Shown: positions 9,091-20,405 of the stretch, piece by piece | Position numbering within the stretch: the first letter of the stretch is position 1 | How the letters are laid out: each line of letters starts with the position of its first letter | Source: Strongyloides papillosus | Taxonomy: Eukaryota; Nematoda; Chromadorea; Rhabditida; Strongyloididae | Reading direction: 5' to 3' | DNA length: 64,000 nt | Assembly (NCBI GenBank): GCA_005656395.1 | Contig: SRSI01000050.1 | Span: 3,968,001-4,032,000, forward strand | Position numbers and translations under genes: made by a program | Notes under the pieces: model-generated | What the model was told of the DNA's origin: nothing | Database searches by the model: none | Seen by the model: the letters and a program-made list of their open reading frames with translations, nothing else

Positions 9091-10425
9091 GAACTAATTG
9101 ATGAAAAAATTGATTTTTAATAATCAATTGACACAGTTGAACAATATACTAACGTAAAAAAACATTTTTTTATGCTCAACCAAAGGAAGATTAATAACTG
9201 TTGGTTGTATAAAAGATTACCATTAGTATAATTTTTTAAGTTATGGAAATGTTCTTAAAAATTGCCAGTTTTTTTAATAATTTTGTTAAATACATAAAAC
9301 AAATATATACAATAAACACATTAAATAAGCATTTAAAAAAATTTTTTAAATTAGAGCTATTAAAATAATAGGTCTTTAAACTAAAATTGCTCCGTTGTGG
9401 CAAAACTGAGATTTACTAGAACTTGACTCGCCAAAAACCTCGATGATACTGCCACTCTCAATTCAACCTTCTAATAATTTATTTATACTCTGATTTCCAG
9501 TTTCAATCATAATCATATTTTTACGCTTCGCGAATTTTTGTGGCAGATATAAATCTTATGTTGATTTGTGGGCTATTCAATTTTTTTAGTTTTTCAACCT
9601 TTTATTCACTTAATCCTCCAATCGAGATTAGTTCTTTTTTTTGTTGTATTCATAACAAAGTCATATGTGTGGAATCTTGCTTTATTTAAAATTTCGATAT
9701 CACTCAATGTGTTATCTTTATCAATATCTGAATAAATTATTAAAAATAAACTATTTATGAAAAAATTACAACAAGATTTTTTAGTAACAAGCGGGATTAT
9801 AACAAAGATACTAAAAAACGAATTTGTTTATACTAAAAATTCATCACTATATAAAAAAAACGAAAAACTTTTTTATCATCTGAACAACACAATCTTTTAA
9901 CATTTAACCGATCAGAAAATATATTTATAGGAATATAGTTTTTGGTGTCCCCCTTTTCAGACAATTCCCAATGCCCTCTGAATCTCCGACTGATTATTGA
10001 AGACTTTATCAACTATTCACTTTTATTTATCCAAACTTTATTACAATAACACACTCACAAATATAAGATTACAAAAAGTGGCCACCTAGGGATAACATTT
10101 ATAATTTACAAAATTATACTTACTTATACTTATCCTTCGATCTCCTAACGATTCCTGAGATCTCCCTCAACCGTCTATGAAACCCCTAGTGGTCTACAAA
10201 TACAAAATATTAAAATTACAATATAATTAAGATAATTAATAACATTACAATATAACACGTCATGCATATAAGATTTTGATTACATAAAAAAACGACTACT
10301 ACTATTACCTAAGTTAATAAAATGAATAATTTGATGACTCTCGCCACCTTTTATAATAACAAAAACAATGTTCTCGAATTTTCCAAACAGTTTCCCAACT
10401 GTCATATTTTACTGATCAATCATCA
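9091..10425. other. Gene-poor stretch with a possible coding remnant
   Basis: There is no intact gene. On the minus strand at about 9615-9745 a short open stretch reads as a plausible peptide (...IEILNKARFHTYDF..., then ...NLDWRIK) before stops, weakly reminiscent of a decayed FLYWCH-like or transposon-derived sequence; I would not assign it. From about 9945 to 10195 the base composition is clearly less AT-rich than its neighbourhood (for example CCACCTAGGGATAAC, CTCCCTCAACCGTCTATG), without an open frame. It may be a relic repeat or an RNA; nothing decides it. Confidence 0.2.
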
Positions 10426-10980
10426 ATGAAATGTAAATACTAATTATACTTTTAATCGTATTGATGAAATATTATAGCTATAATTTTTGTTTTCATAATT
10501 AACTGTATCCTGTTTATTATTACAATTTTACTCTCTATCATATCACTAAGACAATCATGTAAAGTAGCCGTCTACAATAATAATCATCTACTTTCATGGG
10601 ATATTGATAAGAATGCGAATGTGATAACAACATTTAAGTTGCCTTATTCCATTATCAATATGTGTTTATAGGAAACAAATAAAAAAACAGAAAGATGTGA
10701 GGAGAAACTTTTATTTCCTATCTCAATAATTGATAGTACAAAAATCGGAAGAAAAGAAAAAAGAATATCAAAATTTGATGTTAAACTTTTTTATCATGGA
10801 ATGTTTTATCTGGTGATATTTTTCGTTCTTCCATCAATGTTTTTAAATAACTTAGATGTAAGTTTTTTATTCATAACCCTTTATTTTTATATTACACAGA
10901 AATATTACAAGATTGATGAAAATTATTCAAAATTAATTGAAACAATCTTTAGCCAAAAAAATAAAATTAACAGTTATTAA
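10426..10980 (+). CDS. Small predicted membrane protein, four exons, unknown function
   Basis: Exons 10426-10432, 10478-10620, 10672-10857 and 10900-10980 join into one frame of 138 residues. The introns are 45, 51 and 42 nt, with GTAAAT...TTATAG, GTGATA...TTATAG and GTAAGT...CACAG borders. Without splicing, the second intron would put a TAG stop in frame. The protein starts with a strong hydrophobic segment (IIFVFIINCILFIITILL) followed by a basic, polar region. A second hydrophobic segment (FYLVIFFVLPSMFL) follows near residue 100, and the tail is charged. No family is recognised. The 7-nt coding part of exon 1 is the weakest point, so the true start could differ. Confidence 0.45.
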
Positions 10981-11377
10981 TTAGTAATACTTTTTGATGT
11001 GTAATTTATTTTTTACTAAATGTAATGAATGAATCATTTTCACATAAAATTTTAACAATTGTACTGATCTTCCTTAAAAATTTAATATAAAGATAACGGT
11101 CTTTAAAAAAATAACCTTTAATTTAATATTTAATTATATTTATATTAAATTTGATAAGAAAAAAGTTACACCTTATTCATGTGTAGTTCTTATCAATTTC
11201 ATAAACAATACCTTTTAATCATCTTATCGGTTTACATTAGAAATATATATATTTTGATAGTTGATTTCATAGAATCAAACAGTTAACTATTTAAATTTTT
11301 TTATATCTCATTTTTCACCTTTCCATAATTTCCATTATATATTTTAAAATTTTATTGTTTTATCTGATATATTAAAA

Positions 11378-11899
11378 ATGAACCAATTATTTTCTAATAT
11401 GAAAAGTAGATTCATGAATACATTTGTCTTTAAAAAGGACGATAACGATTCATTTGGTAAATCAGAAATTCGAATCAAACGTCAATTATCAAATAAAAAG
11501 AATGAAATGGTAATTGGAAGACAATACAATTCTGATCCCACAACAAACCCTGGTCTTGCTGCAGCTTTAAAAAATGTGTCAAAATTACCAAATAATTATT
11601 ATTCTGTTCCTAAAGGTATTTTAGCAACTAGGAGTATTACAAGAAGTGGATCAAGTGATGATGAAAAAAGTCAATGTGCAGTTAGACCTAGAAGTAGAAC
11701 AACATTGTCAGAAAAAGCGAATACTTTAGAGAATAGTGTTCTTGTAAATAAAAAAAAACCCAAATTTTCATATGGAAAACAAATTATTACGAGTAGGAAA
11801 CTTCGAGCTTCTTTCAACAAGCCTAAATTTGTAAAATGCCGTTCTTTAGATTCTACTAATATGATGTCTGTTAAAAAAGGTGACCTCGATTTCCCATAA
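11378..11899 (+). CDS. Unknown basic protein, 173 residues
   Basis: A single exon with a clean ATG after an A-rich leader. The protein is rich in Lys, Arg, Ser and Asn, with no hydrophobic segment and no cysteine pattern. Notable stretches are a basic N-terminus (MNQLFSNMKSRFMNTFVFKK) and several R-S/T-x-S motifs (RSITRSGSSDD, RPRSRTTLS, KCRSLDS) that resemble phosphorylation or 14-3-3 sites. It is likely disordered and intracellular. The convergent potassium-channel gene ends about 300 bp downstream. No homologue is recognised. The frame's coding-like composition and position suggest a real gene. Confidence 0.6.
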   Translation: MNQLFSNMKSRFMNTFVFKKDDNDSFGKSEIRIKRQLSNKKNEMVIGRQYNSDPTTNPGLAAALKNVSKLPNNYYSVPKGILATRSITRSGSSDDEKSQCAVRPRSRTTLSEKANTLENSVLVNKKKPKFSYGKQIITSRKLRASFNKPKFVKCRSLDSTNMMSVKKGDLDFP

Positions 11900-12202
11900 T
11901 TATTTTTATATTCCAATTATTCTATCTTTTATTAAATTTTTCTTATCATAATACCTATAATTCTATTTTCCATTGGAGTAAATATTTTTTTTGAATTAAA
12001 TATAATATTATTAAGTACATTATATATATTTATATTGATTATCGTAAACGATAAACATTTAAATAAAATCTTGGAAAAAGTTCAGTTTATTACAAAGATA
12101 AGATAAGAAATATTTATTATTTTTCAATTTAAATAATATATATATATAAATGTACAAAGAGTAAACATATATTATTAATAAAATTAAAAATTTTACAATC
12201 AT

Positions 12203-15200
12203 CTAACAACATTGGTCACGCATATCAATAATAGTTATTAAACTTTTTCTTCTACCTTTTGCTGTACCTGGATCGTGAACACCTTTTTCATGTTGAGTTA
12301 CGTATTCTAAAACTTTACCTTTTTGAACACTAGGTGGTAGGGATTTCTGCCTACCAATAGACGATAGAGATGTTCTTCTAGATGTTGATCCTTTTGACAG
12401 ACTTCTTGTAGATGCTTTATCATCATTTGAACTAGTATTTAAGGAACCACATAATGTTGTGTTACTTGGATTATATCGAATACCAGAATTATGGATATCT
12501 ACGTCATCATTTGTGTTATCAAAATCCAAACCACTTCCATCATCACTGCAAAACATACGATCTGGAATTAAACTATATTTTGGCCCTTCACTAACACCAC
12601 AATAACTAACAGACATAGCTTCTAAAGGTCCATCATTTGATTGTTGTGATTTTTCATTTTTGCTTCCATGGAATTTTCTTTTTATGGTATCGAATCTCTT
12701 TCTTATACTTCTAGGTTCTTTACTATATTCCCTTCTTTCACTTGGTGGTATATCACCACTATTATTTAATGAATTAATTTCATTAATATTTAATGGTTTA
12801 GCAGCAACAACTGATAAGTTGTTACTTTTTTGAGTTTTATATTCATTCAATCTTCTAGCTATTTTTAAATATGAATCATCTGTTTGGATTATTAAATCAT
12901 GTTTAACTGGCTTTTTTACTTCATTAATTTTATTAACTTCATTTTTAGAAGAGTTCTTATCACTTAATTTTCTATTATTTCTTTCCATTTTTTTAATTTG
13001 ATTTGATGTTAAAACTGTCATTAAACCAACATCAACAGATTCTGGTGGCGGAGTGGTAGATATAGCGATATGTATTAATGATGGACCAGGTGATCCAGAA
13101 AGTGAATGAGATTGGAAATTTGCATCACAATTTTCTGGGGATTGTAGAGAAGATGATGAAGAATGAATCTTTTCTAATTTGGCTAATTTTTCTTTCATTT
13201 CACCAATTTCTAACTCGTATTTTTTTGTCATTTCTGAGATCATAACATCTTCACGTATTGACGTTTGTTGTGATTTATCTTCACATTCATCAAAACTTTC
13301 ATCAATTGATGTTGATACATTAATAAAATCAGTATTTAATGATATCGTTTTGGTATTTATTTTTGATGTACCGTGATTTGCATCACAAACTTCTATTAAT
13401 CCGGTAGTACAACATTCTTTATTTTGATAGTGTTTTTCACTTGTTTGTGTTTCTTTTTCTATTGAATCAAATAATGTCATGGTACCTGATTCATTACGTA
13501 CTATATCTGGCTTCATCTCTAAATATAAATTTTCGACACTTCGATCAACCATTTCTTGAGGTCTTTCGTTACCCATATCTGTACCACAGTCAATTGTCAC
13601 AATATTTACTTCATAATTTTTTACTGACATTCCAACGCTTTTATCAGAAAATTCAACTTTTTTTAATTCTCTATCAATTAGTTTTTCTTCTATTGTTGAT
13701 ATACTTACACCCACAGACGCCTCTTCATAACCATCATAGGGTATTGATAAATCATCAACTATACTAGAATTATCTTCTTCAATTTTTAACGGTGCACTAT
13801 TTTTATCACATTCCAATGGATCATAACAAACAGTTCTTGATAAATGTTCAACAGTTGATTGATAATTATTTTGATTTTGACAATTTTTTTGTACTTCATT
13901 TTCACAAATAGTCATTGGGATTTCTTCTTTTATACTTATATTTTTAAATTCACATTCAACAATTTCATTTTCGATAATATAGTCAGTTTGTACAGAGCGG
14001 GTATTTGTACTTTTCATAACCATTTCATATTTTTCAGCAACTTGGTCGAGTTTGTTATTTTGATTATCTGACAACAAATGAGAAGCCACCTGTTTCATGT
14101 ACCATGGCTCACCATCCAACAAATGCTCTCTAATTTCATTGGCTTTCTCTGTATCACCACTCTCCATAGCCTTTCTATATTCCTCCTGCATTTTCATCAT
14201 TAAATCATAAAACCATTCTTCTATTTTGATTTGAATAACTGATAATAACATAGAAACTATTGATAAACCTATTATAACAAGACAAAATAATAACACGAGC
14301 ATATGAGGATGATCTGGTACAACATCTCCTAAAAAAATGTATAATTTTTTGTTGTTGTAACATAAATAAAGTGTTTTTACCTAAACCTATTGTTGATAAG
14401 GAAATAAAAAAGAAATATAATGATGTATAGTAGGACCATCTTTTTTCCCATATACAAAATAGTCCAGCACAAAAACATATCCATCCAATACACAAAAATA
14501 ATGCTAACCATATTGGAATAGTCCTTGATTCTCTAATGCATTTTTCAGCTACATCTTCATCAGGTATCGTCAAAATTGTGTCACCATTTTTTATCATTAC
14601 ACCACCATTATTTATATTTCCTTCTTCAATTTTCTTATTTTTTAGTAAATTACGTTTATTTTCTTTTAATCTATTTCTATATCTTATCCATTTATTGCTA
14701 AAGAATGTTGTTAATGTCCTTCCGCAATGTGATAAAATAGCTAAAACTAGTGGAATAGAAATGATACTGTAAATGATAGTCAATCCTCGTCCAATATTTG
14801 TTCTACAGTAAATATTTCCATATCCAATTGTTGTCATAATACTTCCAACGTAGTATAAAGCACCAATGAAATCCCAATCAAGTCTCTGTTCACCTTTTGC
14901 TTTCAGCAATTCATTTTCATAATGTGTAAAGATATCTTTAGATGTTATTAATTTTGATTCTAGTGATATAACATCATCTAACATAATATTTTTTAATCGT
15001 TTTAATGTTTCGTTTCTTAAAATATTTAATTTATTTTCTTCTAATCTTTTCATCTCAATTTCGTTCTCATGTTCTACATAATAAAATAAACCAGCTCCAA
15101 AAAAAGCATATATCAATAATATTAAAAATGGCGCAAAATGCCGTAAATTAAATTTATCATATAATATTTTTAACTATAATAATATTAATTAGTTTTTTTA

Positions 15201-16834
15201 TGATGATATTACAAAAAGTAGTTTTCTTACTTTTAAATAGAAAGGTGAATGATATGTGGAATTTTTATTACTACCACCATCTTCATTACATATATCATTT
15301 TTTGATTCATACATCTATAAATGGAAATTAACATTTTTTTTCTTAAACGTACAAGGGAACTAAATATACTTTTTCTAGAACCATATAAAAATTTAGTCCA
15401 CAAAAACTTTTTACCGGCACCCTCCTCCAAAATTATTCCTGTATCCCTACTTCTTAAACTTATATCACCTGCTGATAAAGATAATCTTGAGAATGGTCTA
15501 CTATAATAAAAAAATCAATCAAAATATATTGTTGCGTTTAGGAGAACACATAAAATTAAACTATTTCATTGTCTTTTTATTTTTCCCTTTCAAAAATAAC
15601 ATCATATTTTACACAAATACATTAGCACACCCATTTTAACAATTTTAACAAAAATACATCACTTCCATCTCATTAGAAACATTTTTTTTTATTATATACT
15701 AAATGGTGTTTGATTAGAATGTAAAAAATTACCTCCTCACTCAAAGTTATCATATGAATATATATTTAATGGATAAATAGATTAATTATTTTTATTTAGA
15801 AAATATAATTAAAAATTAAGCTAATTAAAAGTGTTAAAATTTCTAATGTTAAGTAGTATCTGATAACATGGAATTAAAAATTAGAAATTAATTAGAAAAA
15901 AAAGTGTATCAGTAGTAATATTTTTTTTAAAAATTCCAATTTTTTTATATTTTTTTCGAATAAAAACTTTATTATTTTAAAACTATAAAATAAAAGATAC
16001 ATAAATATTAAATGGTAAAAAATGAGGAAATTAATCTTATCAACAAATAAATTTTAAGATGAAATGATTAACATTTTTATAGTATTATATAAAGAAAATG
16101 TAAAATGATTGTTATAAGACTAATAGAATATTTTCATATGTTATTTATAGATTTAATAGATAAATATATGAATAAATCTTAATTTTACTAAAGTATTTTT
16201 TGATAAAAAATAATTTTTAAAAAGATTAGTAATATATTTACAATATATATAATTTTTTGTATAACACGTTTTATGATGAAAGAAAATATTTTAATTTTGA
16301 AAGTTAAAAAAATTATTAAACTTTAAAATATCAAATAAAAGTATATTGAATTTCAAAGTGAAACTTTATATTATTAAAGATTTACCAAAGTTTTTATAAT
16401 AATAAAAATATTTAGAGAAGTAACAATTTTAAATTGGCATATATCTTTTTTATATTAATAAAAATATAAACCAAAAAATAGTTTTAAAGTGAAAGTGTAA
16501 TAAAACGTAGATATGAGATAATAATATTAGGTAGATTATGACATTTTAAAAAAATATTTATCAAAAAATGAAAAAATAATTCTTACCTGACATTATCATA
16601 TCTACTAGCTCTTCCATCATCTTGATAAATTGTTTTCATAGGCCCATTTATTGGTGAACTTTGACCTAAAGAAGGTAGGAATATTGGAATAGATGGTATT
16701 CTCTTAATTTCACAATTTTTAGAATCGTTTTCATCATAGTATTCTTTAAAAAAACCACTATCTTTTTCTTGGACAGCTTTAGTTTTCTTAAAACTCGAGA
16801 TATCAAAATGTTTTATCTTTGTGAATATGGCCAT
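12203..16834 (-). CDS. Two-pore-domain potassium channel (TWK/KCNK) with very long C-terminal tail
   Basis: Exons on the minus strand: 16834-16587, 15500-15353, 15314-15231, 15173-14381 and 14328-12203 (3399 nt, 1132 residues). Introns are 38-57 nt except the first (1086 nt). The channel core has TM1 near residue 180, pore 1 with filter TIGYG at about 275-279, a TM2/TM3 pair, and pore 2 with filter TIGLG|D at about 422-427. The fourth intron (14329-14380) splits that filter's last Gly codon. TM4 follows (VLLFCLVIIGLSIVSMLL). K2P channels carry background K+ current at the plasma membrane. A cytosolic N-terminus of about 170 residues and a tail of about 650 residues rich in Ser, Asp and Glu with a short coiled coil are unusual. 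The exact worm orthologue is not clear. Confidence 0.92.
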
Positions 16835-17743
16835 ATGATAAAATAAATATAAAAAAGAGTTTATTTAGTGATAATGATAGTATGTAAGAGTTATTTAATA
16901 AAATATAATATTATTAATAAGTGGTTGTTTAAATAAATATTTCATTAACCTTTCTAATAATATTTCATTGACATAGGTTAAATGGATACCTCTTAATTAC
17001 ACTTCTCAATAACATATATAAATCTTTTCAAAAACTCGAAAAGCATTAAATGCCATTAATCTACCTTTGAATTTTATATTACTTTTATTTTTAATGATGC
17101 TAATATACACATCTATTTGTCAACTTCTGTCATCTATCTTTTCCTCTTATTGGTAGATATAAGAAATAAATGTATCTTATTAAAACAGAAATCTTAGCAC
17201 ATTCAATCAACAGATGTAATTATGTGTTACAGAATTTTTATCTTCCTCTAAATTTAAAAGATATATGTAGATGAAATAATATTTGAAGAATAAAAAGTTG
17301 TCAATGCCGGCAACATCAAAAAAAAGATGTTTAATTATAATGTTTATCAACAAGTATAAGTCAACAATCAAATTCAAAGACTTTTTAAACCAAATTTTTA
17401 TAATAACAAGAAGCTTTTACAATATAAAAAGAATAATTTTCTTTTTTATTACTTGTTTATCAAAATTATTCAAATTGATTTCAGGAAAATAATATATTTA
17501 CGTTAGCCAATTATTAATTTTATTTAATTATTTTAAATAAAAAGTGGTGTAATATTTTTTACTTATAAAAGCCAACGCAAAATGTTATAAATTTTTACTT
17601 TTTTCTTCACCTAAATGTAGTTACATAGTCAATTAGAAATATGTGATAATTACACATTTATTATCAAAATAACAATTGTTAGATTGATCCTTTTATCTTA
17701 ATTAAAAGCATATGATATTTTATTTCGAAATAGTCTCATTAAA

Positions 17744-18003
17744 ATGAATACTTTAATTAAATTTTTTATCTTTATTGCCATATTAATTGTTATGTAAGTG
17801 CTAATTTAATATAAGGTTAGTAAAGTTAGCTTCTTTTTAGGTTAAATGGTAATACATTTGATGAAGTAGAGGATTCAAAGAATATAGTTGATGAATTGTA
17901 CAAACCAAATGCCTCTGTATCATCTTCAAATGTAAAGGAAGATAAAGCTGAATCATTTGATGCTAATTACATATTACACACTTTTCAAAATTTGATAAAG
18001 TGA
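17744..18003 (+). CDS. Small secreted protein, 70 residues
   Basis: Two exons, 17744-17793 and 17841-18003, joined by a 47-nt intron (GTAAGT...TTTTTAG) that splits a Met codon. Residues 1-19 (MNTLIKFFIFIAILIVMLN) form a typical signal peptide. The mature part is about 50 residues, acidic to neutral, without cysteines or dibasic sites, and ends HTFQNLIK. It lies between the channel gene's 5' end and the convergent BRICHOS gene, whose stop codon is about 100 bp away. It could be a small secreted effector or peptide precursor; no family is recognised. Confidence 0.6.
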
Positions 18004-18104
18004 AAAATTTATCATTAAATTTTTTAATAATTCAATATTTTTTATTTTAAAATCATAAAATTGTATTAAATTAATGAACAGTAATAACATAATAAAAAAA
18101 ATTA

Positions 18105-20405
18105 TTAATTGGCAATCGTTTTCCATCCAACCCATTCTCCATATTCATCTCTAGCTGTAGATGCAGGTGATCTTGGATACTGCCAATGACCACCAGAAGA
18201 ATCTTGGTGAACTGAATACTTTGACCACTCAGGAACATAATATCTAAAACAATTCAATCTCCTTATACCAACAATACTTTCATCTTCATAACGTTGTCTT
18301 CTCTGAATTGCATAATCAGGAAGACAGAAATCCCAGCAATCACTACAACTTTCATCTCTTGGTTCTACAGTGTGTTTTAATTCAATCCATTTAGCATTTT
18401 TACAATCGTTAATTTCTGATGTAAACTTTGATTGTGCTACTCTAGAATCAATTGGACGTGTCTCATATTGCCAATATTCTTGCCATCCGAATTGAGTATA
18501 TTCTTCAGATTTGGTTTGCCTTAATGCATCCATTAGATGATCCATACTAGGTAATGCTAATCTATCTAATTGCATAAGAAAACATGTAGTATGAAGACCA
18601 TAGTCATTTGTTAAAGCATGATCAGCATAAGCTATATATCCAGTTCCAAAATCAATGGCAGTAAAACTATTTGACTTCAATGGTGGATTACCAACTAATT
18701 CAAAGTGTGCCTGATTAGGAGAATAGTAATGAGCATATAAATGAGATGGTGATCTTAAACTTTGGCTATTTGGATTCCTTTTCAAACATTCTTCGCATGG
18801 TGGTGGAAATAATAATAGATCTCTTGTAGCAGATGGATAAAATAACGCAGATAAAACATAAAACAGCATTATCAACCCTAATATTATGAAAGTTAATATA
18901 AGGCAAAGATTACAAATTAATTTCGGTGTCCATTCAGCATCTCTAAAGGCATAAAATAAACTTGAAAGACATCCTTTAGATTTATCAATAAAAGATACAC
19001 CATCTTTAGTTTTAGTGAGATTCTTAGACCATTTAACTGAATTTGAATTTGATGTGTTATTTGATATCAATGATGTTTGAGATTTTGGTGCATATATTGA
19101 TGGTGAACCTTCAAATTGCTGAGATTCTTGCATCCTTTTATATGAATCTTTACGTGTAAAAGAACTAATAAAATAAAAAATATATATTAATCATACTAAT
19201 TACTTACCTATCATCCATAGCAATATTACCTTGTCCACCATATTGCCATGAATTTCTCTCTGGTTTCAGAATTCCTTGTAATGGTGGTGATGTTTGTTGT
19301 CCTAGTGTCATCATACTATTACTTTTATTTTGGTAAGAATATTCTTGGGGAGTACCATTAACTCTTGTACCAATATTTGAAGAACCAAATCCAGAAATGT
19401 TACTGAATCCTATTTTTCCTTCTTCATGACTTTGTCCATATGGCGTACTTTTATATAAACTTTTTTTTTCAGTTTTTTCGAGAAAAGTTTCTTCTTTTTT
19501 TGTGAAAACTGGAACATTATGAATTTTGTAGTTACTTTGATCCATCTTGTCATCTGACAATAGATTTGCATTTTTATTATCAGTAAGACCGTGATGAGTT
19601 ATAATTCTAGCACCACCTTCACTAGTATGGACTTCATTAATATCATAACCAAAGTTTTGAATACCACTTGTGCTATTTAAAGAACGATCTCTATCATATG
19701 TTATATTATTTGGTTGTTGAGAATCTCTAAACTTAACGGATGTTGATGTTAAAAATGATGGATCTTGTGAAAAATCACGCTCTCCTGTATAATAATACCT
19801 AAAATAAATTTATGTAACTTATCATTTATGGACAAAAAAGTTTTTGTGTATAGTAACAATAGACAATATGTATTGTTATTATATAATTAAAATTCACCTA
19901 TTTAATCATTAAGTATAACATATTTTAACAATAAAAAGAGTATTTATAATGGGTGGTCAATATAAATTACTATCATAATTATTCAAACTATAACAATATA
20001 TCTTTTGTACTTTAAAATGTAAAAATTTTATAGTAGGAAATAAGTATTTTTGAATGTATAAAATTATTACCTTGAATCGATATCATTTAAAGCACTTATA
20101 TTATTACTTGTTAAACCATCATTAGATATAATAAATCCTGGGGTCGTAAATGTTTCAGAAGTACTTCTTTCTTCTGTATATGGACGGTAATTTATTGCTT
20201 CTAAAATTAAGAATCATTAATTTTTATGATTATTATTAATTGCTCTCTTCTTATATTGGATTAAATTTATTATCATAATCAAAGAAAATTTTATGATTAT
20301 TTATTTGTTAGTAAAATATAATTAAAAACTTTTTTACTTACCTTCATCAGTTATAGGTCTCCTAGATTCTGTGATATGTGTTTCAATAATTTCTATTTGC
20401 TCCAT
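18105..20405 (-). CDS. BRICHOS-domain type II membrane protein
   Basis: Exons 20405-20342, 20200-20071, 19798-19208 and 19164-18105 give 614 residues. The start ATG at 20405 is preceded by an AT-rich leader. The first 340 residues are polar and disordered, facing the cytosol. One membrane helix follows at about 342-372 (LCLILTFIILGLIMLFYVL), then a lumenal BRICHOS domain at about 411-527. The domain is recognised by AIDFGTGYIAYAD, the conserved Asp, the first conserved Cys in HTTCFLMQLDRL and the second in NDCKNAKW. A Cys-rich C-terminal segment (CSDCWDFC) closes the protein. BRICHOS domains act as chaperones for their own proprotein; the secreted client here would be the C-terminal part. Confidence 0.85.

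Noticed and set aside
10466..10980. Decayed chemoreceptor pseudogene
   Set aside because: First read as a GPCR remnant because of the in-frame TAG; consistent short introns and only two hydrophobic segments fit a small intact gene better.
12203..16834. Several plus-strand frames within the channel gene (for example 13441-13767)
   Set aside because: Antisense to well-supported exons; hydrophobic composition is the complement of the acidic tail.
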